13,580 bases of DNA. Origin: Terriglobia bacterium. Lineage in GTDB: Bacteria > Acidobacteriota > Terriglobia > UBA7540. The stretch's first letter is position 1. Each line of letters opens with the position of its first letter. Shown here piece by piece: positions 1-7,716 of the stretch. The stretch covers positions 1-13,580 of the forward strand of contig JASHTZ010000778.1 in assembly GCA_030040295.1 (NCBI GenBank), written 5' to 3'. A program made the translations under genes and the position numbers. Under the pieces are notes generated by a model. It did no database searches. It saw only the letters and a list, made by a program, of their open reading frames with translations, and had not been told where the DNA came from.

Positions 1-1
1 T

Positions 2-244
2 GTCGGCGCCGGGCTGGGGATTTCCCTGATCAGCCGCACCTACGTGCAGCCGGAGGTTACCGCGGGCCTGCTGAAATTGATCCCGATCGAGGGTCAAAAG
101 ATTTACCGGGAGCTGGGCCTGGTCTTTCGCCGGGACCGCTACCTCTCGCTTCCCTCCAAGGTTTTTATCGATGTGGTGCGCGAGTCAACAAAGTCCACCA
201 TTGCCAGCGCGTCTTCCACGACGAATACCGGCGCAAACCGCTAG
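2..244 (+). CDS. LysR-type transcriptional regulator, C-terminal fragment
   Basis: The 5' end lies outside the window; an open frame runs from base 2 to a TAG at 242-244 (80 codons). The first residues (VGAGLGISLISRTYV) and the later segments GLLKLIPIEG, LGLVFRRDRYLS and SKVFIDVV match the last strands and helix of the periplasmic-binding-protein-like effector domain of LysR-family regulators, where a 'GxGIxLLS' stretch is followed by a 'lplvxrrdrylSxpxxxFidxv' ending. The last 20 or so residues are Ser/Thr-rich and look like a disordered tail. The DNA-binding domain cannot be seen. It lies 66 bp upstream of lysC on the same strand, so it could be read together with lysC, but LysR genes more often control a divergent neighbour, which would be to the left. 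The effector cannot be deduced. Assignment to the family is fairly good; the role is unknown. Confidence 0.72.
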   Translation, partial: VGAGLGISLISRTYVQPEVTAGLLKLIPIEGQKIYRELGLVFRRDRYLSLPSKVFIDVVRESTKSTIASASSTTNTGANR

Positions 245-297
245 CGTGCCATCGAAAGATGGATTTGCCAAGTCCAGCGGGGTAAAGTTTTGCCCGT

Positions 298-301
298 AGG
301 A
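298..301 (+). promoter_or_regulatory. Shine-Dalgarno deciding the lysC start
   Basis: AGGA lies 9 nt upstream of the ATG at 311. The in-frame ATG at 302 directly abuts this AGGA and so has no usable spacing. An in-frame TTG at 290 has only a GGGG run (279-282) before it. ATG 311 is therefore preferred, although the extra residues do not affect any domain. Confidence 0.45.
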
Positions 302-310
302 ATGGAATTG

Positions 311-1798
311 ATGGTAAGAGAAAATCTTGTCCCCAACAAAGGCAAAAAGCCCGTCATCGTCATGAAATTCGGCGGGACGTCCGTCGGCGGCGCCGACCGC
401 ATGAAGAGTGTGGCCGAAATTGTCGCCGATCATGCCCAGCGGATGGAAGTGGTGGTGGTGGTTTCTGCCATGGGTGGCGTGACGGACATGCTGATTCGCG
501 CGGCGAATGAGGCAAGCCAGGGCGATCGTGAGAACTGGAAGAATGTTCGCCGCGAGCTTGCCCACCGGCACCGGGAGGTGGCCGATCAATTGCTGAAAGC
601 CGCTGAGCAGGCCACCGTCTTGCCCCGGCTCGCCGACGCGGTGACGGACTTTGAAAACCTCTGCTCAGGATTCTCACTCGTGCGGGAGGTGACCCCGCGC
701 GCCATGGACACGCTCTCCAGCCTGGGTGAAGTCATGTCAGCAGAATTAATAGCCGCCATCCTGCGCTCGCGTGGTACCCCCGCGGAAGCTGTCGACGCCA
801 CGGAGGTAATCGTCACGGACGATCATTTCGGCAACGCCACGCCCATCTTCGACGAGACCAACACCAAAGCACGACAACGCCTGGCCGGATTGCGGCGGCG
901 CGGGGTTATTCCCGTCATCACCGGCTTCCGTGGCGCAACCCGCTCCGGCGCCTGCACTACCCTCGGCCGCGGCGGTTCCGATTACAGCGGCACCATTGTG
1001 GGCGCCGCTCTGGATGCGGATGAAGTTTGGATTTGGACGGACGTTGACGGCGTCATGACCACTGACCCCCGCTTGGTTCCGGAAGCGCGTATTCTTCCGG
1101 AAATTTCCTATCGTGAGGCCATCGAGCTTTCTTTCTTCGGCGCCAAGGTACTTCACCCCAAGACAATTCAACCCGTCATGAAAAAGGAGATTCCGGTTTG
1201 GATCAAAAACAGCTTCAACCCATCCTGCCCGGGCACCTGTATTGTTCCTTCCGCCACCAACAGTCAGAAAGGTGTAAAGGCAATTACCTCCGTCAGCAAA
1301 GCCGACCTCATTACTCTTACCGGCAAGGAATGGCTCAGTTTCCCGCAACTCGCAGCCAAGGCATTCGATTCACTCAGCCTGGACGACATTTCAACTTTGA
1401 TGGTCACGCAATCCTCCGCGGACAACGTACTCTGTTTTGCGGTGCATGATGCGGATTTGCGCCGCGTGATGGCCAGGCTGGAGAAGACCTTTGAGCTGGA
1501 AATGTTGCACGACGACCGGGTGACAATCGAGGTCATGCCGCACGTCGCGATCGTGGTGGCCATCAGCGAAAACATGAAGGGGACGCCCGGAATTTCCGGA
1601 CGGGCATTCGGTGCGTTGGGGAAACGCGGGATTAACATCATCGCCATCGCGCAAGGATCCTCCGAATTAAGCATTTCCTTCGCCGTGAGAGCCGCAGACG
1701 TTAAAGATGCTGTAAGGGCTATTCACGAAGAATTCAAACTTAAGGAGTCCGTGGCCAAAAGTCAGGAAGCGGTTGAAGGAAAGCTTCAAAGCCGGTGA
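311..1798 (+). CDS. lysC: Aspartokinase (aspartate 4-kinase) with two ACT domains
   Basis: Phosphorylates L-aspartate with ATP to 4-aspartyl phosphate, the committed cytosolic step to lysine, threonine, methionine and diaminopimelate. With the ATG at 311 it has 495 residues, a usual length for a monofunctional enzyme. The amino-acid-kinase domain spans about 14-310: KFGGTS at 19-24 binds nucleotide, and GRGGSD at 219-224 followed by WTDVDGVMTTDPR forms the substrate/nucleotide region. The FFGAKVLHPKTIQP segment closes the domain. Two ACT domains follow (about 322-400 and 405-480). The second has GISGRAFGALGKRGINIIA then AIAQGSSELSIS, which resembles the ThrA-type ACT domain more than the short alpha/beta-type aspartokinase ACT pair. 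No homoserine dehydrogenase domain follows. It is first of lysC-thrC, with ppc downstream. Threonine or lysine feedback is expected from the ACT domains, but which one cannot be read here. The ATG at 302 or a TTG at 290 are alternative starts. Confidence 0.96.
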   Translation: MVRENLVPNKGKKPVIVMKFGGTSVGGADRMKSVAEIVADHAQRMEVVVVVSAMGGVTDMLIRAANEASQGDRENWKNVRRELAHRHREVADQLLKAAEQATVLPRLADAVTDFENLCSGFSLVREVTPRAMDTLSSLGEVMSAELIAAILRSRGTPAEAVDATEVIVTDDHFGNATPIFDETNTKARQRLAGLRRRGVIPVITGFRGATRSGACTTLGRGGSDYSGTIVGAALDADEVWIWTDVDGVMTTDPRLVPEARILPEISYREAIELSFFGAKVLHPKTIQPVMKKEIPVWIKNSFNPSCPGTCIVPSATNSQKGVKAITSVSKADLITLTGKEWLSFPQLAAKAFDSLSLDDISTLMVTQSSADNVLCFAVHDADLRRVMARLEKTFELEMLHDDRVTIEVMPHVAIVVAISENMKGTPGISGRAFGALGKRGINIIAIAQGSSELSISFAVRAADVKDAVRAIHEEFKLKESVAKSQEAVEGKLQSR

Positions 1799-3114
1799 CT
1801 CCTGACCCTGGCTTCACAACACCGATGTCTTCTGCCTACCTCCAGTGCATCGAGGAATCCTGCCGGCGTCGGCAAGACGCCAAGGATGACCCTCACGCCT
1901 GCGCCTTCTGCGGTGGATTGCTGGATGTGAAATATGATTTTGATCCGATCGATCCCGAGCAGCTTCGTCAAACATGGCGGCAGCGCCGGCTGAGCGACGA
2001 CCCGATCGACCGCAGCGGGGTTTGGCGGTTCCGCGAACTGGTTCCGTTTGTGGATCCCGGTGCGCAGATCATCACGCTTTCCGAAGGCTTTACCCCGCTG
2101 ATCGAGGCTCCGCGTGCGGGATCGTGGGCCGGCCCCGTCCGACTGACGATCAAACACCAAGGCGCGAATCTTACCGGATCCTTCAAGGATCTTGGCATGA
2201 CGGCCTGCATAACACGCGCGCTGTCGCGAGGTGTGCGCTGGGTGGCATGTGCATCCACGGGAAACACCTCGTCTTCCATGGCCGCTTACGCCACCCGTGC
2301 CGGAATGAAGGCGCTGCTCTTCGTGCCTTTCAATCAAATCTCTGCTGCCAAGCTGGCCCAGGCACTGGATTTTGGCGCGCTGGTGGTGGAGGTAGGTGAC
2401 AATTTTGATGCGGCCTTTCGCCTGTTGCTCGAAGTGGCGGCCGAACTGGGGCTGTATCTCGTAAATTCAATTAATCCCTATCGCATTGAAGGCCAGAAGA
2501 CCATTGTTGTGGAAATGCTTGAGCAGCGCGGTTGGCTCTCACCCGACTACATTGTGGTTCCTGGCGGCAATCTGGGAAATTCCTCGGCTATCGGCAAAGG
2601 CTTGCGCGAACTAAAGGAATTGGGTTTCATCGAGAAAATTCCCCACTTGGTAATCGTTCAAGCGGCGGGCGCCAACCCTTTCTACAAAACTTTGCGTGCA
2701 GGCGCAGCAGATTTGCTTCCGGTCGATGACCCCCACACCGAGGCCTCCGCCATTCGCATTGGCCATCCCGCCAACTGGAAGAAGGCGCGCCGAGCGCTCG
2801 ATTGGGCGGGCGGATTCTGCGAATCGGTGACGGACGAGGAAATTTCCCAAGCAAAATGCGCCCTCTCGCAGGACGGGATTGCCTGCGAACCGGCCTCCGC
2901 TGCCACGCTGGCGGGCGTGCACAAGCTGGTTCAGGCCGGCAAGATTGAAAAACATGCAGATGTCGTGTGCGTCCTTACTGGGCACCAACTCAAGGACACG
3001 GACTACATCATGCGCCATCGCTCCGCCGGCAAGGAGGGCAGCCAGCGAATTCACGTCGAGGCGGAGTTGAATTCGCTTCGCCGGGAATTAAAGCAGGTTC
3101 TGCGTGAAAGGTAG
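1795..3114 (+). CDS. thrC: Threonine synthase, zinc-ribbon N-terminus
   Basis: PLP enzyme converting O-phospho-L-homoserine to L-threonine, last step of threonine synthesis. With the GTG start it has 439 residues. Residues 18-39 carry C18-x4-C23 and C36-x2-C39, a rubredoxin-like zinc ribbon seen in some threonine synthases. The fold-type II core starts near LSEGFTPL (95-102). GANLTGSFKD contains the Schiff-base lysine K131, followed by the CASTGNTSSSMAAYA substrate loop, and GGNLGNSSAIGKG is the PLP-phosphate loop. The C-terminal part (VCVLTGHQLKD) is typical. The GTG at 1795 overlaps the lysC stop as GTGA, which suggests translational coupling, with only a distant AAGGA (1776-1780) before it. 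An ATG at 1825 would give 429 residues starting MSSAYLQC, close to where family homology begins, so the first 10 residues are uncertain. Cysteate synthase and other fold-type II enzymes are relatives, but the lysC context favours threonine synthase. Confidence 0.94.
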   Translation: MTPDPGFTTPMSSAYLQCIEESCRRRQDAKDDPHACAFCGGLLDVKYDFDPIDPEQLRQTWRQRRLSDDPIDRSGVWRFRELVPFVDPGAQIITLSEGFTPLIEAPRAGSWAGPVRLTIKHQGANLTGSFKDLGMTACITRALSRGVRWVACASTGNTSSSMAAYATRAGMKALLFVPFNQISAAKLAQALDFGALVVEVGDNFDAAFRLLLEVAAELGLYLVNSINPYRIEGQKTIVVEMLEQRGWLSPDYIVVPGGNLGNSSAIGKGLRELKELGFIEKIPHLVIVQAAGANPFYKTLRAGAADLLPVDDPHTEASAIRIGHPANWKKARRALDWAGGFCESVTDEEISQAKCALSQDGIACEPASAATLAGVHKLVQAGKIEKHADVVCVLTGHQLKDTDYIMRHRSAGKEGSQRIHVEAELNSLRRELKQVLRER

Positions 3115-3131
3115 CTTTCCAGAGGCAAACC

Positions 3132-3163
3132 TGGGCGCAAAGCCCACGGCTTGTCTCCCACGG
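3132..3163 (+). repeat. Small hairpin plus direct repeat in the thrC-ppc gap
   Basis: TGGGC (3132-3136) and GCCCA (3142-3146) form a 5-bp stem with a GCAAA loop. The same stretch holds two copies of CCCACGG (3143-3149 and 3157-3163), 14 bp apart. The hairpin is followed by an A-run (3165-3170), not a T-run, so it is not a canonical intrinsic terminator for thrC on this strand. It resembles the small structured elements scattered between genes in GC-rich soil bacteria, but copy number cannot be judged from one window. Confidence 0.35.
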
Positions 3164-3204
3164 GAAAAAATTGCGAACCTAAAGATGGACCGCGCTGCAC
3201 GATC

Positions 3205-5907
3205 ATGAACGAGCAATTGCGACAGGAAGTTCGATTCCTTACCACGCGTCTTGGCGCAATGGTGCGGGAGCAGTCCGGGCAGGAAGTTTTCTCAGCCATT
3301 GAAGTCCTGCGCAAAGTCGCCAAACAGCTTCGCCAAAGCCCCCATTCCCGGCTGCTAGAAGCCAAGGAGCGGGCCATTCAGCACCTGTCACCGGAAGAAG
3401 CGGCGGCCGTTGCGCACGCCTTCAGCCTCTTTTTTCATCTTGTCAATCTTTGTGAAGAACGTGAACGCGTGCGCCGCCTGCGCGCGCACGACGGGCAGGG
3501 CACGGGCGCGCCTATGTCGCTGCGCCAAACCTTCAGCGAATTGCGGCGGCAGGGAGTTCCTGCCGCGGCCGTCAAAAAGTTGATAGAATCCATGCATATT
3601 GAGCCGGTTCTGACGGCTCACCCCACCGAGGCCAAGCGCCGCAGTGTGCTGAATCATATCCTGCGACTCGGCAAAACTCTTGACGCCGCTTGCGGTGATC
3701 TTAGCGGCGCGGAGACCTCCGACATTGACTCGTGGATTGAAGCCCTTTGGCTCACCGATGAAGTGCGCGAAGGCGTAGTGACGCCGGCAATGGAAAGTGA
3801 GAACGCGCGCTTTTTCCTGGAACGCACCATTTACGATCTGGCAGGAAGCTTCTGGGAGAAATTCTGCACGGAGATGGGTCGCCGCTACCCGGGGCTTCCG
3901 GCGCCCGAACCTTTTCTCAGTTTCGGTTCGTGGGTAGGTACGGACCGTGACGGCAACCCATTCGTAACGCCGGAAACGAGCCTGGATGCCGCCGAGCAGT
4001 TACGCCTGAGCATTCTTCACTACTACCAGGCCGCATGCTCCCGGATGCTGGGATGGGCGTCGTTCCCCTGCCATAACGGCACCATGGAGGCGGTCTTGCG
4101 CCGCGAAATTTCCCGCGATATGCGGAGATTCCCTCCCACGCGCGCGTTTGCGGCCATCGACCAGCCCAGCGAGCTTTTCCGTCGCAAACTTCGCATCATG
4201 ATCTGGAGACTTGAACGCACGGCGGAGCGCACTCCTGGCGCTTATGCGGCGGCGGGGGAATTCACGCGCGAACTGCGCAAGCTCGCTGACATGCTGTCGG
4301 TCTATCCCAGTCCGCGCATCGCTCGCATTGGGCCCGGCAGGCTTTACGTGGCCTCACAAGTCTTTGGCTTTCATGGCGCCAGCCTGGACTTTCGCACCCA
4401 CTCCAGAGCTACTCGCGGCGCGGTGGATGAAATTCTGCGCAAAGCGCGATTGCCCTATGACACCGGCGGGGCGCGCGTCGCCTCCATTCGACAAATGCTC
4501 TTTGAGCCTGCTGCCCGCCCGCCGTTTTCCGCACCCACGGCGCGAGTGTTGGAGGAATTTCGCGCGCTCTGCACCATACAGACGCGCAATGGCGAGGCGG
4601 CCGCACATCGTTACGTCCTGAGCATGACCTCCAGCGCCGCCGATGTTTGGGACGTCCTGCTGCTCGCGCGGCAGACCGGGCTCCTAGAAGTAAAGAATCG
4701 CCACGTGCATTCTTACCTCGACGTCATTCCTCTCTTTGAAACCCTTGACGACCTGGAAGCCTCCCCTCAAATCATGGAAGAGCTTTTCGCCGACCCTCTG
4801 TATTGCCGCATTCTCCGTTCGCGCCATAATTTCCAGGAAGTCATGCTGGGGTATTCCGATTCGGTCAAAGACGGCGGATATGTGGCTGCAAACTGGGGGC
4901 TGTTCCACGCCCAAAAACGTCTGGCCCAGGTAGCGGAAAGACATGGCATCCGTTTCTCACTGTTCCACGGAAAAGGCGGCACCATCGATCGCGGCGGCGG
5001 GCAATCGCACCGAAGCATTCAGGCTCAACCTTCCGCGGCCCCCCGAGGCAGGTTGCGAATTACCGAGCAAGGAGAAGTTGTTTCTCTCAAGTATTCGAAT
5101 CCCGATATTGCTGAAAGGAATGTCGAGCAGCTTGTCACATCCGTGCTCGACGCGCACCTTCTCCATTCCCTTCGCGTCGAAGCTGCCAAGGTTCCGGAAT
5201 GGGAGGCGTATGCGACGGAGCTCGCGGCAAGCAGCCGGGATTTTTACCGCGAGCTAATTTATGAAACCCCGGAGTTTGTGGAGTATTTCCGCCAAGCGAC
5301 GCCAATCGACTTAATCGAGCACATCCGTCTTGGCTCGCGTCCCGCGCGACGCTGGGGGGCCGGCGACCTCCGCGACCTGCGCGCCATCCCCTGGGTTTTC
5401 GCATGGACGCAATCCCGCCACCTTCTGCCCGCGTGGTTCGGCCTGGGCCACGCGCTAGAGAAATTTCAACGCGACCACGCGCCCCACGGCCGGGATATTC
5501 TGCGTAGCATGCATGAAGGCTGGCCGTTTTTCTTCAATCTCATCAACAATGCCGAACACTCGCTTGCCAAGACCGATCTCTACATCGCCAGCCTCTACGC
5601 GGCTCTGGTGCGGCCCCGCAGTCTTGGGCAGAGGATCTTCAAGCGCATCGAGGAGGAATACCACCGCAGCGTGCGCGGCGTGCTGGATACCTCCGCAGCC
5701 TCAGCCCTGCTGGCCGGCCAGCAGGTTCTGGCGGAGTCCATCCGCTTGCGCAATCCTTACGTCGATCCCCTCAATTTTCTCCAAACTCACTTCCTGGAAC
5801 GCTGGCGGCGGAAGCCCGCGGGAAAGGATTCATCCAACGACGAAATTCTTCACCTTTTACAAATAACGGTGGGTGGTATTGCCTTCGGGATGAAAAGCAC
5901 GGGCTAG
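3205..5907 (+). CDS. ppc: Phosphoenolpyruvate carboxylase
   Basis: Carboxylates PEP with bicarbonate to oxaloacetate in the cytosol, replenishing the TCA cycle and feeding aspartate. With ATG 3205 it has 900 residues, the normal bacterial size. VLTAHPTEA holds catalytic H139 (E. coli H138). YSDSVKDGG holds K555 (E. coli K546). The glycine-rich loop FHGKGGTIDRGGGQ holds H588, K590 and R596, aligned with E. coli H579, R581 and R587; the usual Arg is Lys at 590. K789 (LAKTDL) and R849 (LRNPYVDPLN) match the E. coli aspartate-inhibitor ligands K773 and R832, but the C-terminus is KSTG where E. coli has RNTG, so the ligand N881 is Ser. A TTG at 3151 would add 18 residues from the hairpin/repeat region and looks unlikely. 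No clear ribosome site precedes ATG 3205. It follows thrC by 90 bp and probably supplies carbon for the same pathway. Confidence 0.97.
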   Translation: MNEQLRQEVRFLTTRLGAMVREQSGQEVFSAIEVLRKVAKQLRQSPHSRLLEAKERAIQHLSPEEAAAVAHAFSLFFHLVNLCEERERVRRLRAHDGQGTGAPMSLRQTFSELRRQGVPAAAVKKLIESMHIEPVLTAHPTEAKRRSVLNHILRLGKTLDAACGDLSGAETSDIDSWIEALWLTDEVREGVVTPAMESENARFFLERTIYDLAGSFWEKFCTEMGRRYPGLPAPEPFLSFGSWVGTDRDGNPFVTPETSLDAAEQLRLSILHYYQAACSRMLGWASFPCHNGTMEAVLRREISRDMRRFPPTRAFAAIDQPSELFRRKLRIMIWRLERTAERTPGAYAAAGEFTRELRKLADMLSVYPSPRIARIGPGRLYVASQVFGFHGASLDFRTHSRATRGAVDEILRKARLPYDTGGARVASIRQMLFEPAARPPFSAPTARVLEEFRALCTIQTRNGEAAAHRYVLSMTSSAADVWDVLLLARQTGLLEVKNRHVHSYLDVIPLFETLDDLEASPQIMEELFADPLYCRILRSRHNFQEVMLGYSDSVKDGGYVAANWGLFHAQKRLAQVAERHGIRFSLFHGKGGTIDRGGGQSHRSIQAQPSAAPRGRLRITEQGEVVSLKYSNPDIAERNVEQLVTSVLDAHLLHSLRVEAAKVPEWEAYATELAASSRDFYRELIYETPEFVEYFRQATPIDLIEHIRLGSRPARRWGAGDLRDLRAIPWVFAWTQSRHLLPAWFGLGHALEKFQRDHAPHGRDILRSMHEGWPFFFNLINNAEHSLAKTDLYIASLYAALVRPRSLGQRIFKRIEEEYHRSVRGVLDTSAASALLAGQQVLAESIRLRNPYVDPLNFLQTHFLERWRRKPAGKDSSNDEILHLLQITVGGIAFGMKSTG

Positions 5908-5958
5908 GTCTTGGATTGCAGTTTCCCATCGCCGAAGGTTTCATCATTCCCCATACGG

Positions 5959-5987
5959 TTGCCAATCCTAAATCCAAAATTTAAAAT
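5959..5987 (+). promoter_or_regulatory. Candidate sigma-70 promoter for tlyA
   Basis: TTGCCA (5959-5964, 5 of 6 to the -35 consensus) and TAAAAT (5982-5987, 5 of 6 to the -10 consensus) are separated by 17 bp. The predicted start is near 5994, 3-5 nt before the ATG at 5998. The stretch is markedly AT-rich against its surroundings and holds two partly repeated AATCCAAAA units, so chance similarity is possible. Confidence 0.45.
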
Positions 5988-5997
5988 CCAAAAGATA

Positions 5998-6747
5998 ATG
6001 CAGCGTTCTCGCTCGGAGAAAATTCGGCTCGACCGCCTCCTGGTGGAGCGGGGGCTGGTGGAATCCCGCGAGAAGGCTCAGGGCCTGATCCTCGCGGGTA
6101 AAATCCTGGTGAACGAACAAAAGGAAGAGAAGTGCGGAGCCTTGGTTGAGCCTCAGGCAACGCTCCGCCTGCTCGGAACGCCTCCGAAGTATGTGAGTCG
6201 TGGTGGACTGAAGTTAGAGGGGGCGCTTGCCCACTTTCGCATCGACCCATGCGCGAAAATCTGCCTCGACATCGGTGCATCAACCGGCGGGTTTACGGAT
6301 TGCCTGCTCCAGCACGGTGCCGCCAAGGTGTTCGCAGTGGACGGCGGGACGAATCAGCTCGATTGGAAGCTGCGGAGCGACCCGCGAGTCGTGGTCATGG
6401 AAAACACCAACGCGCGTTTTCTTACTTTCGAACGCATCAGGACGCTTGCCGATATCGCGACCATCGATGTCTCTTTCATTTCCGCTACCCTAATCCTTCC
6501 CGTGCTCCCCAGGCTGCTCGCCTCGCCTGCCGATTTGCTGGTATTGGTCAAACCCCAGTTCGAGGTGGGAAAAGGGCAGGTTGGTAAAGGCGGAATTGTC
6601 CGTGACCCGGCGTTGCACCAATCGTCCGTTATTCGAGTCTCTGAAAAACTGGTGGAGCTTGGATTCGGCGATGTTTCATCGGTCGAGAGCTCGCTCCTGG
6701 GCGCGGAAGGCAACCGCGAATTTTTTCTGCACGCAAGGTGGAGATAA
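5998..6747 (+). CDS. tlyA: TlyA-family rRNA 2'-O-ribose methyltransferase
   Basis: Predicted SAM-dependent methyltransferase that, in characterised TlyA proteins, 2'-O-methylates cytidines of 16S and/or 23S rRNA; the old label 'hemolysin' is still used in databases. It has 249 residues. An S4 RNA-binding domain covers about 8-60 (RLDRLLVERGL, AGKILVN). YVSRGGLKLEGAL (K72) leads into a FtsJ-like Rossmann domain with SAM motif DIGASTGGFTD at 91-101 and AVDGGTNQLDW. LVKPQFEVGKG carries K185 and GAEGNREFF carries E241, matching the catalytic Lys and Glu of the family. An upstream in-frame TTG at 5911 would add 29 residues of no domain character and was not chosen. There is no Shine-Dalgarno before ATG 5998. 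The tlyA-nadK order is common in bacteria, often with recN next; recN is not seen here. The exact target nucleotides cannot be told. Confidence 0.93.
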   Translation: MQRSRSEKIRLDRLLVERGLVESREKAQGLILAGKILVNEQKEEKCGALVEPQATLRLLGTPPKYVSRGGLKLEGALAHFRIDPCAKICLDIGASTGGFTDCLLQHGAAKVFAVDGGTNQLDWKLRSDPRVVVMENTNARFLTFERIRTLADIATIDVSFISATLILPVLPRLLASPADLLVLVKPQFEVGKGQVGKGGIVRDPALHQSSVIRVSEKLVELGFGDVSSVESSLLGAEGNREFFLHARWR

Positions 6748-6785
6748 GCGCCGGAGCGCACGTAGTCTTTTCCAGCACCGTCTCG

Positions 6786-6810
6786 GGGCAGTTTGTAACT
6801 AAAACTGGCC
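6786..6810 (+). promoter_or_regulatory. Inverted repeat upstream of nadK
   Basis: CAGTTT (6789-6794) and AAACTG (6802-6807) form a 6-bp stem with a 7-nt loop, extended by two outer G-C pairs after one mismatch. It lies 35 bp before nadK. There is no T-run after it. It could be an operator, an mRNA leader stem or the end of the tlyA transcript; the sequence does not decide. Confidence 0.25.
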
Positions 6811-6844
6811 ACGAAGCACCAGCCACTGTAGGATAGGAACATCT

Positions 6845-7708
6845 ATGCCGATAAAACGCGTTGGCATTATCTCCAAGCCGAAAAAGACGGAAGTGCGTGA
6901 AATCGTGCCGGGTCTGCTCACGTGGTTCCGCGAGCGCAGCATCGAGGCGTTTATCGACAAGGAAACCGGGGCCATCATGGAAACCCGGGAGCATTGCCTT
7001 ACCCGCAACGAGATGCCAGGCGAGGTGGATTTATTGGTCGTGCTGGGCGGTGATGGCACACTGCTGGCCACCGCGCGCGCCCTCAATCGCAAACCCGTTC
7101 CCATTCTGCCGGTGAACCTGGGTGGACTTGGCTTCCTCACGGAAATCACGCGCGAAGAGATCTATCCCACGCTGGAAATGGTGGTGGCGGGTAAACACCA
7201 GACCGATCGTCGCGTACAGATCGAAGGTGAGTTGATTCGTGCCGACGAGATTCTCACCTCGTTCCTGGCCCTGAACGACGTGGTGCTGAATAAAGGAGCC
7301 ATCGCACGAATTTTCGATTTTGAGGTTCGTGTAGATGGAGAGTTTGTCTCCTCTTACAAATCGGATGGATTGATCGTTTCCACGCCCACGGGGTCCACAG
7401 CATATTCACTTGCCGCAGGAGGCCCCATCGTCGCGCCTTTCGTCGAAGCATTTCTGATCACTCCCATTTGCGCGCACACACTCACTCACCGGCCGCTCGT
7501 GGTTCCCAACACCACCCACATCGAGGTCAAGGTAAAGAGCCTGCGCGAGGCTGCCTACCTGACCGTCGACGGACAAGTGGGAATTGCCACCTACAGCGAG
7601 GACGTGGTGCGGGTGCGTAAAGCCGATTCATACGTTGAACTCGTTCGCCCGCCGGCCGCAACGTACTTTCGGATTCTTCAGAAGAAGTTGAAGTGGGGGG
7701 AACGGTAG
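6845..7708 (+). CDS. nadK: NAD kinase
   Basis: Phosphorylates NAD+ to NADP+ in the cytosol, the source of the NADPH used in biosynthesis, including the homoserine and diaminopimelate routes. It has 287 residues, a normal length. Residues 3-10 (IKRVGIIS) begin the N-terminal domain. VVLGGDGTLLATARAL contains the signature GGDGT at 68-72 with D70, followed by VNLGGLGFLTEI, SDGLIVSTPTGSTAYSLAAG (the diphosphate/adenine-binding region) and RPLVVPNTTHIEV. Start ATG 6845 is supported by AGGA at 6835-6838, six nt before it. It lies 97 bp after tlyA and 8 bp before the next gene, so it is likely cotranscribed with the latter. Confidence 0.96.
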   Translation: MPIKRVGIISKPKKTEVREIVPGLLTWFRERSIEAFIDKETGAIMETREHCLTRNEMPGEVDLLVVLGGDGTLLATARALNRKPVPILPVNLGGLGFLTEITREEIYPTLEMVVAGKHQTDRRVQIEGELIRADEILTSFLALNDVVLNKGAIARIFDFEVRVDGEFVSSYKSDGLIVSTPTGSTAYSLAAGGPIVAPFVEAFLITPICAHTLTHRPLVVPNTTHIEVKVKSLREAAYLTVDGQVGIATYSEDVVRVRKADSYVELVRPPAATYFRILQKKLKWGER

Positions 7709-7716
7709 CACCGAAT

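Noticed and set aside
746..1348. 200-codon open frame on the minus strand inside lysC
   Set aside because: It lies wholly antisense to a well-supported aspartokinase with family motifs, and its product shows no recognisable domain; GC-rich genes often leave such frames open.
1786..2337. 183-codon minus-strand frame over the lysC-thrC junction
   Set aside because: It is antisense to the zinc ribbon and PLP core of thrC, has no ribosome site and looks low in plausible protein composition.
5998..6747. Toxin/hemolysin reading of tlyA
   Set aside because: The S4 domain, SAM motif and catalytic Lys/Glu pattern are those of an rRNA methyltransferase; nothing suggests a pore-forming protein.
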